Part shown: piece after piece, positions 28,201-34,309 of the stretch
Position numbering within the stretch: the stretch's first letter is position 1
Layout of the letters: the number at the start of each line of letters is the position of its first letter
NCBI RefSeq assembly: GCF_000455205.1
Contig: NZ_AUWQ01000070.1
Location: forward strand, 1-36,524
Direction: 5' to 3'
Source: Mycobacterium sp. UM_CSW
GTDB taxonomy: Bacteria; Actinomycetota; Actinomycetes; Mycobacteriales; Mycobacteriaceae
Length of the DNA stretch: 36,524 nt
Notes under the pieces: model-generated
Seen by the model: the letters and a program-made list of their open reading frames with translations, nothing else
The model's database searches: none
Told to the model about the DNA's origin: nothing
Position numbers and translations under genes: made by a program

Positions 28201-29804
28201 GGCTGCGCGACGGGGTCGGGGCGGCGGTCCCGCTGGGCGTCCCGGCCGCGTTCACCGAGGCGGTGGCCGACCCGCTGGGCGAGCTGCTGGGCCGCTACGC
28301 GCGCACGCACACCCCGTTCACCACGGCCGAGGCCGCCGCCAGGTTCGGCCTCGGGCTGCGCGTCACGGCCGACGTGCTGGGCCGGCTGGCGGCCGACGGC
28401 CGGCTGGTGCGCGGCGAGTTCGTCGCCGCCGAACCGCCCGGGGGCGCCGGCGGCGAGCAGTGGTGCGACGCCGACGTGTTGCGCATCCTGCGGCGGCGTT
28501 CGCTGGCGGCGCTGCGCGCGCAGGTAGAGCCGGTGAGCACCGCCGCCTACGGGCGGTTCCTGCCGGCCTGGCACCACGTGTCGTCGCCGCAGTCGGGTCT
28601 CGACGGCCTGGTCGCCGTGATCGATCAGCTGGCCGGCGTGCGGATGCCGGCTTCGGCAATCGAACCGCTCGTGCTGGCCCCGCGGGTGCGCGACTACTCC
28701 CCCGCGATGCTCGACGAACTGCTCGCCGCCGGCGAGGTGACCTGGTCGGGCGCCGGGTCGATATCGGCGGGCGACGGCTGGATCGCGCTGCACGCCAGCG
28801 ATTCCGCTCCGCTGACGCTGGCCGGCCCCGCCGAGCTCGACTTCACCGACGCGCACCGCGCGATCCTGGACACACTGGCCGGGGGCGGCGCCTACTTCTT
28901 CCGCCAGCTGGCCCAGGACGCGATCCCCGAGTCGGAGCTGAAAACCGCGCTGTGGGAGCTGATCTGGGCCGGCTGGGTCACCGGCGACACGTTCGCCCCG
29001 GTGCGCGCCCTGCTGACCGGCGCCGGGGCCCGTAAGCGATCCGTCCCCGCGCACCGCACCCGCCGCCCGCCGCGGCTGAGCCGCTACAGCGTCGCATACG
29101 CCCAGCACCGCAGCACCGACCCGGCGGTGGCCGGGAGATGGTCGGCCCTGCCGGCGCCCGAGCCGGATTCCACGCTGCGGGCCCACTACCAGGCCGAGCT
29201 GCTGCTGGGCCGCCACGGTGTGCTGACCCGGGGCGCGGTGGCGGCCGAGGGCGTGCCGGGCGGATTCGCGACCCTCTACAAGGTGCTGAGCACGTTCGAG
29301 GAAGCCGGCAGGTGCCAGCGCGGCTACTTCGTCGAGTCGCTGGGCGGCGCCCAGTTCGCCGTCGCGTCCACCGTCGACCGGCTGCGCAGCTACACCGACG
29401 ACGTCGATCAGGAGCGCCCGGAGTACCGGGCGGTCGCACTGGCCGCCGCCGATCCCGCCAACCCCTACGGCGCCGCCCTGCCCTGGCCCGCCTCGAGCGC
29501 CGAGGGCGCGCGCCCCGGCCGCAAGGCCGGCGCCCTCGTCGTGCTGGTGGACGGCGAGCTGGCCTGGTTCTTAGAGCGCGGCGGCCGATCGCTGCTGACG
29601 TTCACCGGCGACCCCACGGCCGCCCATGCGGCGGCCGTCGCGCTGGCCGACCTGGTCGCCGCCCGGCGCGTCGCGTCGATCCTGGTCGAACGCATCGACG
29701 GCACGCCGGCGCTGCAACCCCAGGCCGGGGGACCGAACCCGGCCGCCGAGGCGCTGGCCGAGGCCGGGTTCGCCCGCACCCCACGCGGAATGCGGCTGCG
29801 ATAA
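25212..29804 (+). CDS. lhr: Lhr superfamily 2 DNA helicase
   Basis: A 1530-residue full-length Lhr (about 1510-1540 in other bacteria). It is an ATP-dependent 3'-to-5' helicase that unwinds DNA and RNA:DNA hybrids. RecA domain 1 has Walker A APTGSGKT (residues 52-59), DEIH at 182-185 and LSAT at 221-224. RecA domain 2 has STIVFANSRRLAERL, SSLELGIDMGAVDLV and GLQRIGRAGHQVGE. Winged-helix and Lhr-core parts follow to about 860, then the long C-terminal region that forms tetramers in mycobacterial Lhr. The GTG at 25212 is the first plausible start. The stop is 3 bases before nei, so helicase and glycosylase are co-expressed, suggesting a shared repair task. Confidence 0.96.
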   Translation: MSTRTDSRSPDPLGRFSAATREWFTGTFAAPTTAQAQAWEAIADGDNTLVIAPTGSGKTLAAFLWALDNLASLANPASRAGAAERPAGTRVLYVSPLKALAVDVERNLRTPLAGLTRIAERHGLPPPDISVGVRSGDTPPATRRQLIAHPPDVLITTPESLFLMLTSAARETLAGVQTVIVDEIHAIAGGKRGAHLALSLERLDDLRFASSQAPPAQRIGLSATVRPPEELARFLSGASPATRTRVVAPPSAKTIELTVQVPVPDMANLANNSIWPDVEARLVDLIESHGSTIVFANSRRLAERLTSRLNEIHAERAGISLDTDPNPKVAGGAPAHLMGSGQSFGAPPLLARAHHGSVSKEQRALVEEDLKRGLLKAVVATSSLELGIDMGAVDLVIQVEAPPSVASGLQRIGRAGHQVGEVSRGVLFPKHRTDLIGCAVTVQRMLDGQIETMRVPANPLDILAQQTVAAAALEPLDADRWFDTVRRAAPFATLPRSVFEATLDLLAGKYPSTEFAELRPRLVYDRDTGTLTARPGAQRLAVTSGGAIPDRGLFTVYLASEAEKPSRVGELDEEMVYESRPGDVISLGATSWRITEITHDRVLVIPAPGQPARLPFWRGDDVGRPAELGAALGAFTGELAGLGRQAFDNRCAALGFDAYATDNLWGLLDEQRTTAGVVPTDTTLLVERFRDELGDWRVILHSPYGLRVHGPLALAVGRRLRERYGLDEKPTASDDGIVVRLPDTLDETPPGAELFVFDADEIDPVVTAEVGGSALFASRFRECAARALLLPRRHPGRRSPLWHQRQRAAQLLDVARKYPDFPVVLEAIRECLQDVYDVPALTALMAGIAQRKVRVLETETARPSPFAASLLFGYVGAFMYEGDTPLAERRAAALSLDSTLLAELLGRVELRELLDPDIIAATGRQLQHLSADRAARDAEGVADLLRLLGPLTEDEVSARAGGADVGGWLEGLRAARRALTVPFAGRSWWVAVEDIGRLRDGVGAAVPLGVPAAFTEAVADPLGELLGRYARTHTPFTTAEAAARFGLGLRVTADVLGRLAADGRLVRGEFVAAEPPGGAGGEQWCDADVLRILRRRSLAALRAQVEPVSTAAYGRFLPAWHHVSSPQSGLDGLVAVIDQLAGVRMPASAIEPLVLAPRVRDYSPAMLDELLAAGEVTWSGAGSISAGDGWIALHASDSAPLTLAGPAELDFTDAHRAILDTLAGGGAYFFRQLAQDAIPESELKTALWELIWAGWVTGDTFAPVRALLTGAGARKRSVPAHRTRRPPRLSRYSVAYAQHRSTDPAVAGRWSALPAPEPDSTLRAHYQAELLLGRHGVLTRGAVAAEGVPGGFATLYKVLSTFEEAGRCQRGYFVESLGGAQFAVASTVDRLRSYTDDVDQERPEYRAVALAAADPANPYGAALPWPASSAEGARPGRKAGALVVLVDGELAWFLERGGRSLLTFTGDPTAAHAAAVALADLVAARRVASILVERIDGTPALQPQAGGPNPAAEALAEAGFARTPRGMRLR

Positions 29805-29807
29805 CCC

Positions 29808-30572
29808 ATGCCCGAGGGCGACACCGTCTGGCACACCGCCGCCGTGCTGCGTGAGCACCTGGCCGGACGCACGCTGACGCGCTGCGACGTGCGGGTGCCG
29901 CGGTTCGCCACCGTCGACCTGACCGGGCAGGCCGTCGACGAGGTGCTCAGCCGCGGCAAGCACCTGTTCATCCGGGTGGGGCGGGCCAGCATCCACTCGC
30001 ACCTGAAGATGGACGGCAGTTGGCGGGTCGGCGGGCGCCCGGTGCGGGTGGATCACCGGGCGCGGATCATCCTGGAAGCCAACGGCATTCGCGCGGTCGG
30101 CGTGGACCTGGGCGTGCTGGAGATCCTGGATCGGGACGCCGACCAGGACGCGGTCGCGCACCTGGGACCCGACCTGCTGGGCCCGGACTGGGACGCCGAC
30201 CTCGCCGCCGCCAACCTGGCGGCGCACCCGGACCGGCCGATCGCCGAGGCGCTGCTGGACCAGCGGGTGCTGGCCGGCATCGGCAACGTCTATTGCAACG
30301 AACTGTGTTTCGTCAGCGGCCGCCTGCCCACCGCGCCGGTCTCCGCCGTCGCCGACCCGCGCCGGCTCGTCGCTCGTGCCCGAGACATGCTGTGGGCCAA
30401 CCGCTTCCGCTGGGACCGCTGCACCACCGGCGACACCCGGCCGGGCCGGCAGCTGTGGGTCTACGGGCGCGCCGGGCAACCCTGCCGTCGCTGCGGCACC
30501 CGCATCCGCTACGACGACGGCGGCGATCGGGTCAGGTATTGGTGCCCCTCCTGCCAGGTCGGCATGCAATGA
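29808..30572 (+). CDS. nei: Endonuclease VIII-type DNA glycosylase Nei (Nei2-like)
   Basis: A 254-residue Fpg/Nei-family glycosylase that excises oxidised bases and cuts the resulting abasic site. After loss of Met the N-terminus is [10 protein letters not shown], with catalytic Pro and Glu, and the conserved Lys is in LSRGKHLFI. The helix-two-turn-helix with [18 protein letters not shown] is intact. The C-terminal zinc finger has four Cys (CRRCGTRIR and WCPSC). Length matches M. tuberculosis Nei (Rv3297, about 255). It follows lhr after 3 bases and is probably translated from the same mRNA. Confidence 0.96.
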   Translation: MPEGDTVWHTAAVLREHLAGRTLTRCDVRVPRFATVDLTGQAVDEVLSRGKHLFIRVGRASIHSHLKMDGSWRVGGRPVRVDHRARIILEANGIRAVGVDLGVLEILDRDADQDAVAHLGPDLLGPDWDADLAAANLAAHPDRPIAEALLDQRVLAGIGNVYCNELCFVSGRLPTAPVSAVADPRRLVARARDMLWANRFRWDRCTTGDTRPGRQLWVYGRAGQPCRRCGTRIRYDDGGDRVRYWCPSCQVGMQ

Positions 30573-30629
30573 TCTCTGTGCACCGCGGGCCGGACGGGCC
30601 CCATCACAACCGGACGGGAGGTCCCAGCG

Positions 30630-30950
30630 ATGACGACCACCCGAACGCGCCTATCGGTCGGCCTCGCCCTGGCCATGCTCAGCCTCGCGGTGGCGGTCTC
30701 GCCGGCCGCGCGCGCCGACGCGGTCGACAACCTGTTCGTCACGGCGGTGAAGAACAAGGGCATCGAGTTCGCCACCCCGCAGGCCGCGATCGTCGCCGGT
30801 CACGAGGTCTGCGACGAACTCGACATTGGCAAACAGAAGTCCGACATTGCCTCCGAGGTGATGACGAACAGCAATTTGGACGGCTACCGAGCCGGCTTCT
30901 TCATCGGCGCAAGCATCGCCGCGTACTGCCCGCGGTATCGCGGGTCATGA
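30630..30950 (+). CDS. Secreted DUF732 protein (copy 1)
   Basis: A 106-residue protein with a Sec signal peptide ([22 protein letters not shown], cleavage near residue 29) and a DUF732 domain. It carries [16 protein letters not shown], then [13 protein letters not shown] with one conserved Cys, and ends [14 protein letters not shown] with the second, a likely disulfide. The family is common in mycobacteria and its function is unknown. GGGAGG precedes the ATG. It ends just 6 bases into the 3' end of the convergent pstS-type gene. It is most like the third copy at 33665. Confidence 0.88.
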   Translation: MTTTRTRLSVGLALAMLSLAVAVSPAARADAVDNLFVTAVKNKGIEFATPQAAIVAGHEVCDELDIGKQKSDIASEVMTNSNLDGYRAGFFIGASIAAYCPRYRGS

Positions 30951-32054
30951 GATCGCGTCGACCGCGGTCGACAACCGGGACTTGAACTCCTGCGGAATCG
31001 GGACGTACCCGTTGTCGGCGAGGCCGTCCTGGCCGGCCCCAATCGTGCTCTGCAGGAACGCCTTTACCGCCGCGCCGACCTGCGGGTCGGGATATTTCGA
31101 GCACACGATCTCATAGGTCGCCAGTACGATCGGGTACGCGTCGGGCTGGTTGGGGCGGTAGAACGAGATGGTGTCGAGGGCGAGGTCGTTGCCCTTGGCG
31201 ATGAAGAAGGCCGACGAGATCGTCTTGCCCACGGATTCGGCACTGATCGTCACCGGGTCCGGGCCGGCCGACGTGAGGACCTTGGCCGTGTTCAGGTGTT
31301 GCGCCTGGGCGAACGACCACTCGACATAGGTGATCGCCCCCTCGGTGGTCTTGACGGCGGCCGCGGCGCCGTCGTTGCCCTTGGCCCCCTCGCCGACACC
31401 GCCGTTGAACGTCTTGCCGGCGCCCTTTCCCCACGCGCCGTTGGACGCGCTGTCGAGATACCGCTGGAAGTTGTCCGTGGTGCCGGACTCGTCGTTGCGG
31501 AACACGACGCGAATCGGCTCGGCCGGCAAGGTGACGCCGGGGTTGAGCGCCGCGATCGCCGGATCGTTCCAGCCGGTGATGCCGCCGCTGAAGATCCGGG
31601 CCGCGGCCGCGCCGTCGAGGTTCAGGGCGCTCACGCCGTTGACGTTGTAGCCGATGACGATCGGGCCGAACACCACCGGCAGGTTCCACGCGGGCGAGCC
31701 GCAGCGCTGCTGCGCGCGTGCGTACTCTTCCTTGCTCAGCGGCGAGTCCGAGCCGGCGAAATCGGTTTGATTGCCCACGAATTCGCCGATGCCGGCGCCG
31801 GAGCCGTTGGGCGTGTAATTGAGGGACTGGCCTCCGCAGGCCTGTTCGAAGGCCTTGACGAAACGGGTCATCGCGTTCGCCTGGGCGGTGGAGCCGCTGG
31901 CCCGCAGAGTCGGCTTGCCGCCGCAGGCCACCTTCACCGGCGGGCTGCTCGTGCCGCTTGGACCGGTGGCGTGGTGGTCGCTGCCGCACGCCGACAGGAT
32001 CACCGCACCGGCGGCCAGGACCGCCACCGCCGCACCAAATCGATTGGGTTTCAA
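30945..32054 (-). CDS. pstS3: PstS3-type phosphate-binding lipoprotein, without pstCAB neighbours
   Basis: A 369-residue periplasmic phosphate-binding lipoprotein. The signal peptide [19 protein letters not shown] ends in the lipobox LSAC. Phosphate-binding stretches are [32 protein letters not shown] and [14 protein letters not shown]. It is closest, from memory, to M. tuberculosis PstS3, which begins MKLNRFGAAV. The start is therefore taken as TTG at 32054 (KPNRFG follows), with GAGGG about 7 bases upstream; ATG at 32084 would add ten residues. No pstC, pstA or pstB genes are in the window, so it either feeds a Pst permease encoded elsewhere or has a sensing role. Confidence 0.92.
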   Translation of the reverse strand: MKPNRFGAAVAVLAAGAVILSACGSDHHATGPSGTSSPPVKVACGGKPTLRASGSTAQANAMTRFVKAFEQACGGQSLNYTPNGSGAGIGEFVGNQTDFAGSDSPLSKEEYARAQQRCGSPAWNLPVVFGPIVIGYNVNGVSALNLDGAAAARIFSGGITGWNDPAIAALNPGVTLPAEPIRVVFRNDESGTTDNFQRYLDSASNGAWGKGAGKTFNGGVGEGAKGNDGAAAAVKTTEGAITYVEWSFAQAQHLNTAKVLTSAGPDPVTISAESVGKTISSAFFIAKGNDLALDTISFYRPNQPDAYPIVLATYEIVCSKYPDPQVGAAVKAFLQSTIGAGQDGLADNGYVPIPQEFKSRLSTAVDAIS

Positions 32055-32098
32055 AGGGATGCCCTCGTCACGGCCATGAAGCATACTAACCGCTTCCG

Positions 32099-33097
32099 CT
32101 AGTTCCGGCCGTGCGCGAGGAAAAACTGGGCGATGACTTCCGAGGCGTCCAGGGCGCGCGAGGTGCGCCCGATGATCGCCTGGGGCAGATACTGCTTGCC
32201 CCCCGGCCAGGTGTGCCCGCCGTTGTCGATCCGGTAGAAGATCACCTCGGTGGACGCCGCGCAGGCCGCGGAATCGAAGCGGTGCACGACGGTGCCGTCG
32301 CCCACGCCGGGCAGCACCTGCGTCGACGGATCGCCCTGGCACCCATCGGCCGAACGCCAGGTGTCGACCATGCTGTTCGCCGAGATGGAATGGCTGACCC
32401 CGCCCCGTCCGCGCACGTTCCCGCCGTTGAACGGCACCAGCGGGTCGGCGGTCCCGTGGGCCGCCAGCACGGACACCGGACGCGACGGGTGGCAGGCCAC
32501 GCCGGCGCCCAGCGTGCCGGCCACCGGCGCGATCGCGGCGAACACGTCGGCGCGGTCACAAGCGAGCCGGTTGGACATGAAGCCGCCGTTGGACATGCCG
32601 GTGGCGAAGACGTGCCCGGGCGCGATGTTGTAGTCGCTTTGCAGCTTGCCCGCCAGCGCGACCAGGAACGCGACGTCGTCGACGTGGTGACGATCGGCCG
32701 GGGACGCTCCCCGCCCGTCGGCCCAGCTCTTGTCGTAGCCATCGGGATAGGCCACCAGCAGGTTGTTGGCGTCGGCGACGGCGTCGAAGTCGGTCAGGCC
32801 CTGCTGGCCGGTTCCGGTGCCGCCCCCGCCGTGCAGGCTGAGCACCAACGCGACGGGCTCGCCGGGCGGCACGTGCAACGTGTAGGTGCGGTCCATGCCG
32901 CCGGAACGCAAGGTGCCGGCCAGATCCCGGGCGCTGGCCGCCGAGACGTGGCGCACGTCACAGCCCGCGACGCCGACCGCGCAGGCCGCCAGCACGAGGA
33001 GCGAAAACCAGCGCGGGTAGGGCCGGCGGGAACCATTGTTGCGTTGTTCGCAATATCCGCGATGATTAGATGATGGCGAGCTGTAACCTGCTTGCAA
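32099..33097 (-). CDS. lpqC: Esterase/PHB depolymerase-family lipoprotein LpqC
   Basis: A polyhydroxybutyrate depolymerase-like alpha/beta hydrolase anchored as a lipoprotein. The signal peptide [19 protein letters not shown] ends in a VAGC lipobox. The nucleophile is Ser in [12 protein letters not shown], the acid is probably Asp in [13 protein letters not shown] and the base His in [10 protein letters not shown]. The first in-frame canonical start is TTG at 33097, which gives a long 30-residue n-region before the hydrophobic core; a start nearer the core has no ATG, GTG or TTG, so the N-terminus is uncertain. An ATG at about 33035 is out of frame. Position agrees with Rv3298c. The real substrate is unknown. 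Confidence 0.88.
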   Translation of the reverse strand: MQAGYSSPSSNHRGYCEQRNNGSRRPYPRWFSLLVLAACAVGVAGCDVRHVSAASARDLAGTLRSGGMDRTYTLHVPPGEPVALVLSLHGGGGTGTGQQGLTDFDAVADANNLLVAYPDGYDKSWADGRGASPADRHHVDDVAFLVALAGKLQSDYNIAPGHVFATGMSNGGFMSNRLACDRADVFAAIAPVAGTLGAGVACHPSRPVSVLAAHGTADPLVPFNGGNVRGRGGVSHSISANSMVDTWRSADGCQGDPSTQVLPGVGDGTVVHRFDSAACAASTEVIFYRIDNGGHTWPGGKQYLPQAIIGRTSRALDASEVIAQFFLAHGRN

Positions 33098-33159
33098 CGT
33101 TGGCGGCCGAACCTTCAGTCGTCAAACAACGGAACTTCAGAACCTTGGGGGTATTAGAA

Positions 33160-33513
33160 ATGACGAGTACCGGTACCCGCAAGCCTCGCCGGCTGCTGCC
33201 GCTGTTGGCTGCCGGCTTCATCCCGGCGGTCGCGCTGCTCGGTCCGGTGACGGCGGCCCCGCCGGCTTACGCCGACGGCACCGACGACGCGTTCATCACG
33301 GCGCTGCACAACCACGGCATCGAGCACGAGTCGCCCAAATCCGCGATCGCGGCCGGGCATTTGGTGTGCCACCAACTCGATATGGGCAAGACGCAGGAAC
33401 AGATCGCGACCGACGTGATGAACAGCAGCGGCATCGACGGTGACGACGCCGGCTACTTCGTGGCCCTGGCCGAACGCGCGTACTGCCCGCAATACGCGGA
33501 CGTGCCGTCGTAA
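33160..33513 (+). CDS. Secreted DUF732 protein (copy 2)
   Basis: A 117-residue secreted protein. The signal peptide has a basic start (RKPRR) and core LLPLLAAGFIPAVALLGPV, with cleavage near PAYADG. The DUF732 domain has DDAFITALHNHGIEHESPKSAI, LVCHQLDMG and AERAYCPQYADVPS with the two conserved cysteines. It is more divergent from copies 1 and 3 than they are from each other. ATG 33160 was chosen because the signal peptide begins there and GGGGG lies upstream; the open frame to 33070 is not needed. A TAACCT box at 33084-33089 may be its -10. It is divergent from lpqC. Confidence 0.87.
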   Translation: MTSTGTRKPRRLLPLLAAGFIPAVALLGPVTAAPPAYADGTDDAFITALHNHGIEHESPKSAIAAGHLVCHQLDMGKTQEQIATDVMNSSGIDGDDAGYFVALAERAYCPQYADVPS

Positions 33514-33664
33514 CGGCATAACGCCGGTTCAAATCGCAGAATCCGGCGGCCCGAACGCCTTTCGTGTCGCCCTGATTTCAATTCGTCGATCGCCGCATTG
33601 TGCAAAGCTGTAATGTCCGACAATTCGCGGCTCGGCAATGGTGCCGACGAGGGAGGGAGGCGAA

Positions 33665-33976
33665 ATGACGATCGCCCGCATCGCCCTCCTGGTCGTGCTG
33701 GCCGCGTTCGCTCCCTTGGCGGCCACGGCCGCGGTCGCACGCGCCGACGCCGCCGACGACGCGTTCCTGGCGGCGCTCACCGCCAAGGGCATCCATTTCG
33801 GTTCGCCCGACAAGGCCTTGATCGCCGGCCACGAGGTCTGTGACGAGCTGGACACCGGGCGGACGGTGAACCAGGTCGCGTCCACCGTGATGAGCAACAG
33901 CAGCCTCGACGGCTACCACGCCGGCTACTTCGTCGGCGCCAGCATCCGTGCGTACTGCCCCAAGTACGCGTCCTGA
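33665..33976 (+). CDS. Secreted DUF732 protein (copy 3)
   Basis: A 103-residue secreted protein with signal peptide IARIALLVVLAAFAPLAATA and cleavage near ARADA. The DUF732 domain has [34 protein letters not shown] and ends GASIRAYCPKYAS; both conserved cysteines are present. [15 protein letters not shown] and AYCP blocks are shared with copy 1. ATG 33665 follows a strong GGGAGG. A TAATGT box at 33611-33616 is a possible -10 and shares the flanking AGCTGTAA with the box before copy 2. A run of T residues (about 34012-34017) follows in the gap, without a convincing stem. Confidence 0.88.
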   Translation: MTIARIALLVVLAAFAPLAATAAVARADAADDAFLAALTAKGIHFGSPDKALIAGHEVCDELDTGRTVNQVASTVMSNSSLDGYHAGYFVGASIRAYCPKYAS

Positions 33977-34090
33977 CCTCACAGCGACGGTGCTTTTTTC
34001 TTAACGTGACGGCAACGCGCACGGTCGCTCTCACGAGATCTGCCGGCCCTACACTCCCGCTATCACCTACCAGCTCGGAGAACTGATTAC

Positions 34091-34303
34091 GTGGTATCGA
34101 GAATTTTAGTTGGCGCCGCAGTCGCAGTCGGGATGGCGATTTCGGTAGCTTCACCGGCCGGCGCCGACCCCAGCGTGTTCAACGATCTGTCCTGCAGCTG
34201 CCCGCAGACGGTCTCGAACGGCGGATCCTCCGTCGCCGACCAGATCAACCGGGGCATCCAGTCCGGCCTCGGCGGCGGGAACGTCGCCCGCGCCCAGCAG
34301 TAG
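34091..34303 (+). CDS. Small secreted protein, unrecognised family
   Basis: A 70-residue product with a clear Sec signal peptide (RILVGAAVAVGMAISVASPA, cleavage after AGA at about residue 25). The mature part of about 45 residues starts DPSVFNDLSCSC and ends in a Gly-rich GIQSGLGGG stretch. The CSC motif may form a disulfide or bind metal. I do not recognise it. It starts with GTG; GGAG lies about 12 bases upstream, and TACACT at 34050-34055 is a possible -10. The composition and signal peptide make it believable as a gene in spite of its length. It ends 6 bases before the convergent sulfatase stop codon. Confidence 0.72.
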   Translation: MVSRILVGAAVAVGMAISVASPAGADPSVFNDLSCSCPQTVSNGGSSVADQINRGIQSGLGGGNVARAQQ

Positions 34304-34309
34304 CGGCCT

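Noticed and set aside
33149-33154. GGGTAT just before DUF732 copy 2 as a SigF -10
   Set aside because: No GTTT at the right distance, and it would place the transcript start at or past the ATG; it is more likely part of the G-rich ribosome-binding region.
34012-34017. T-run after DUF732 copy 3 as an intrinsic terminator
   Set aside because: The preceding bases form at best a three-base stem, so there is no convincing hairpin.
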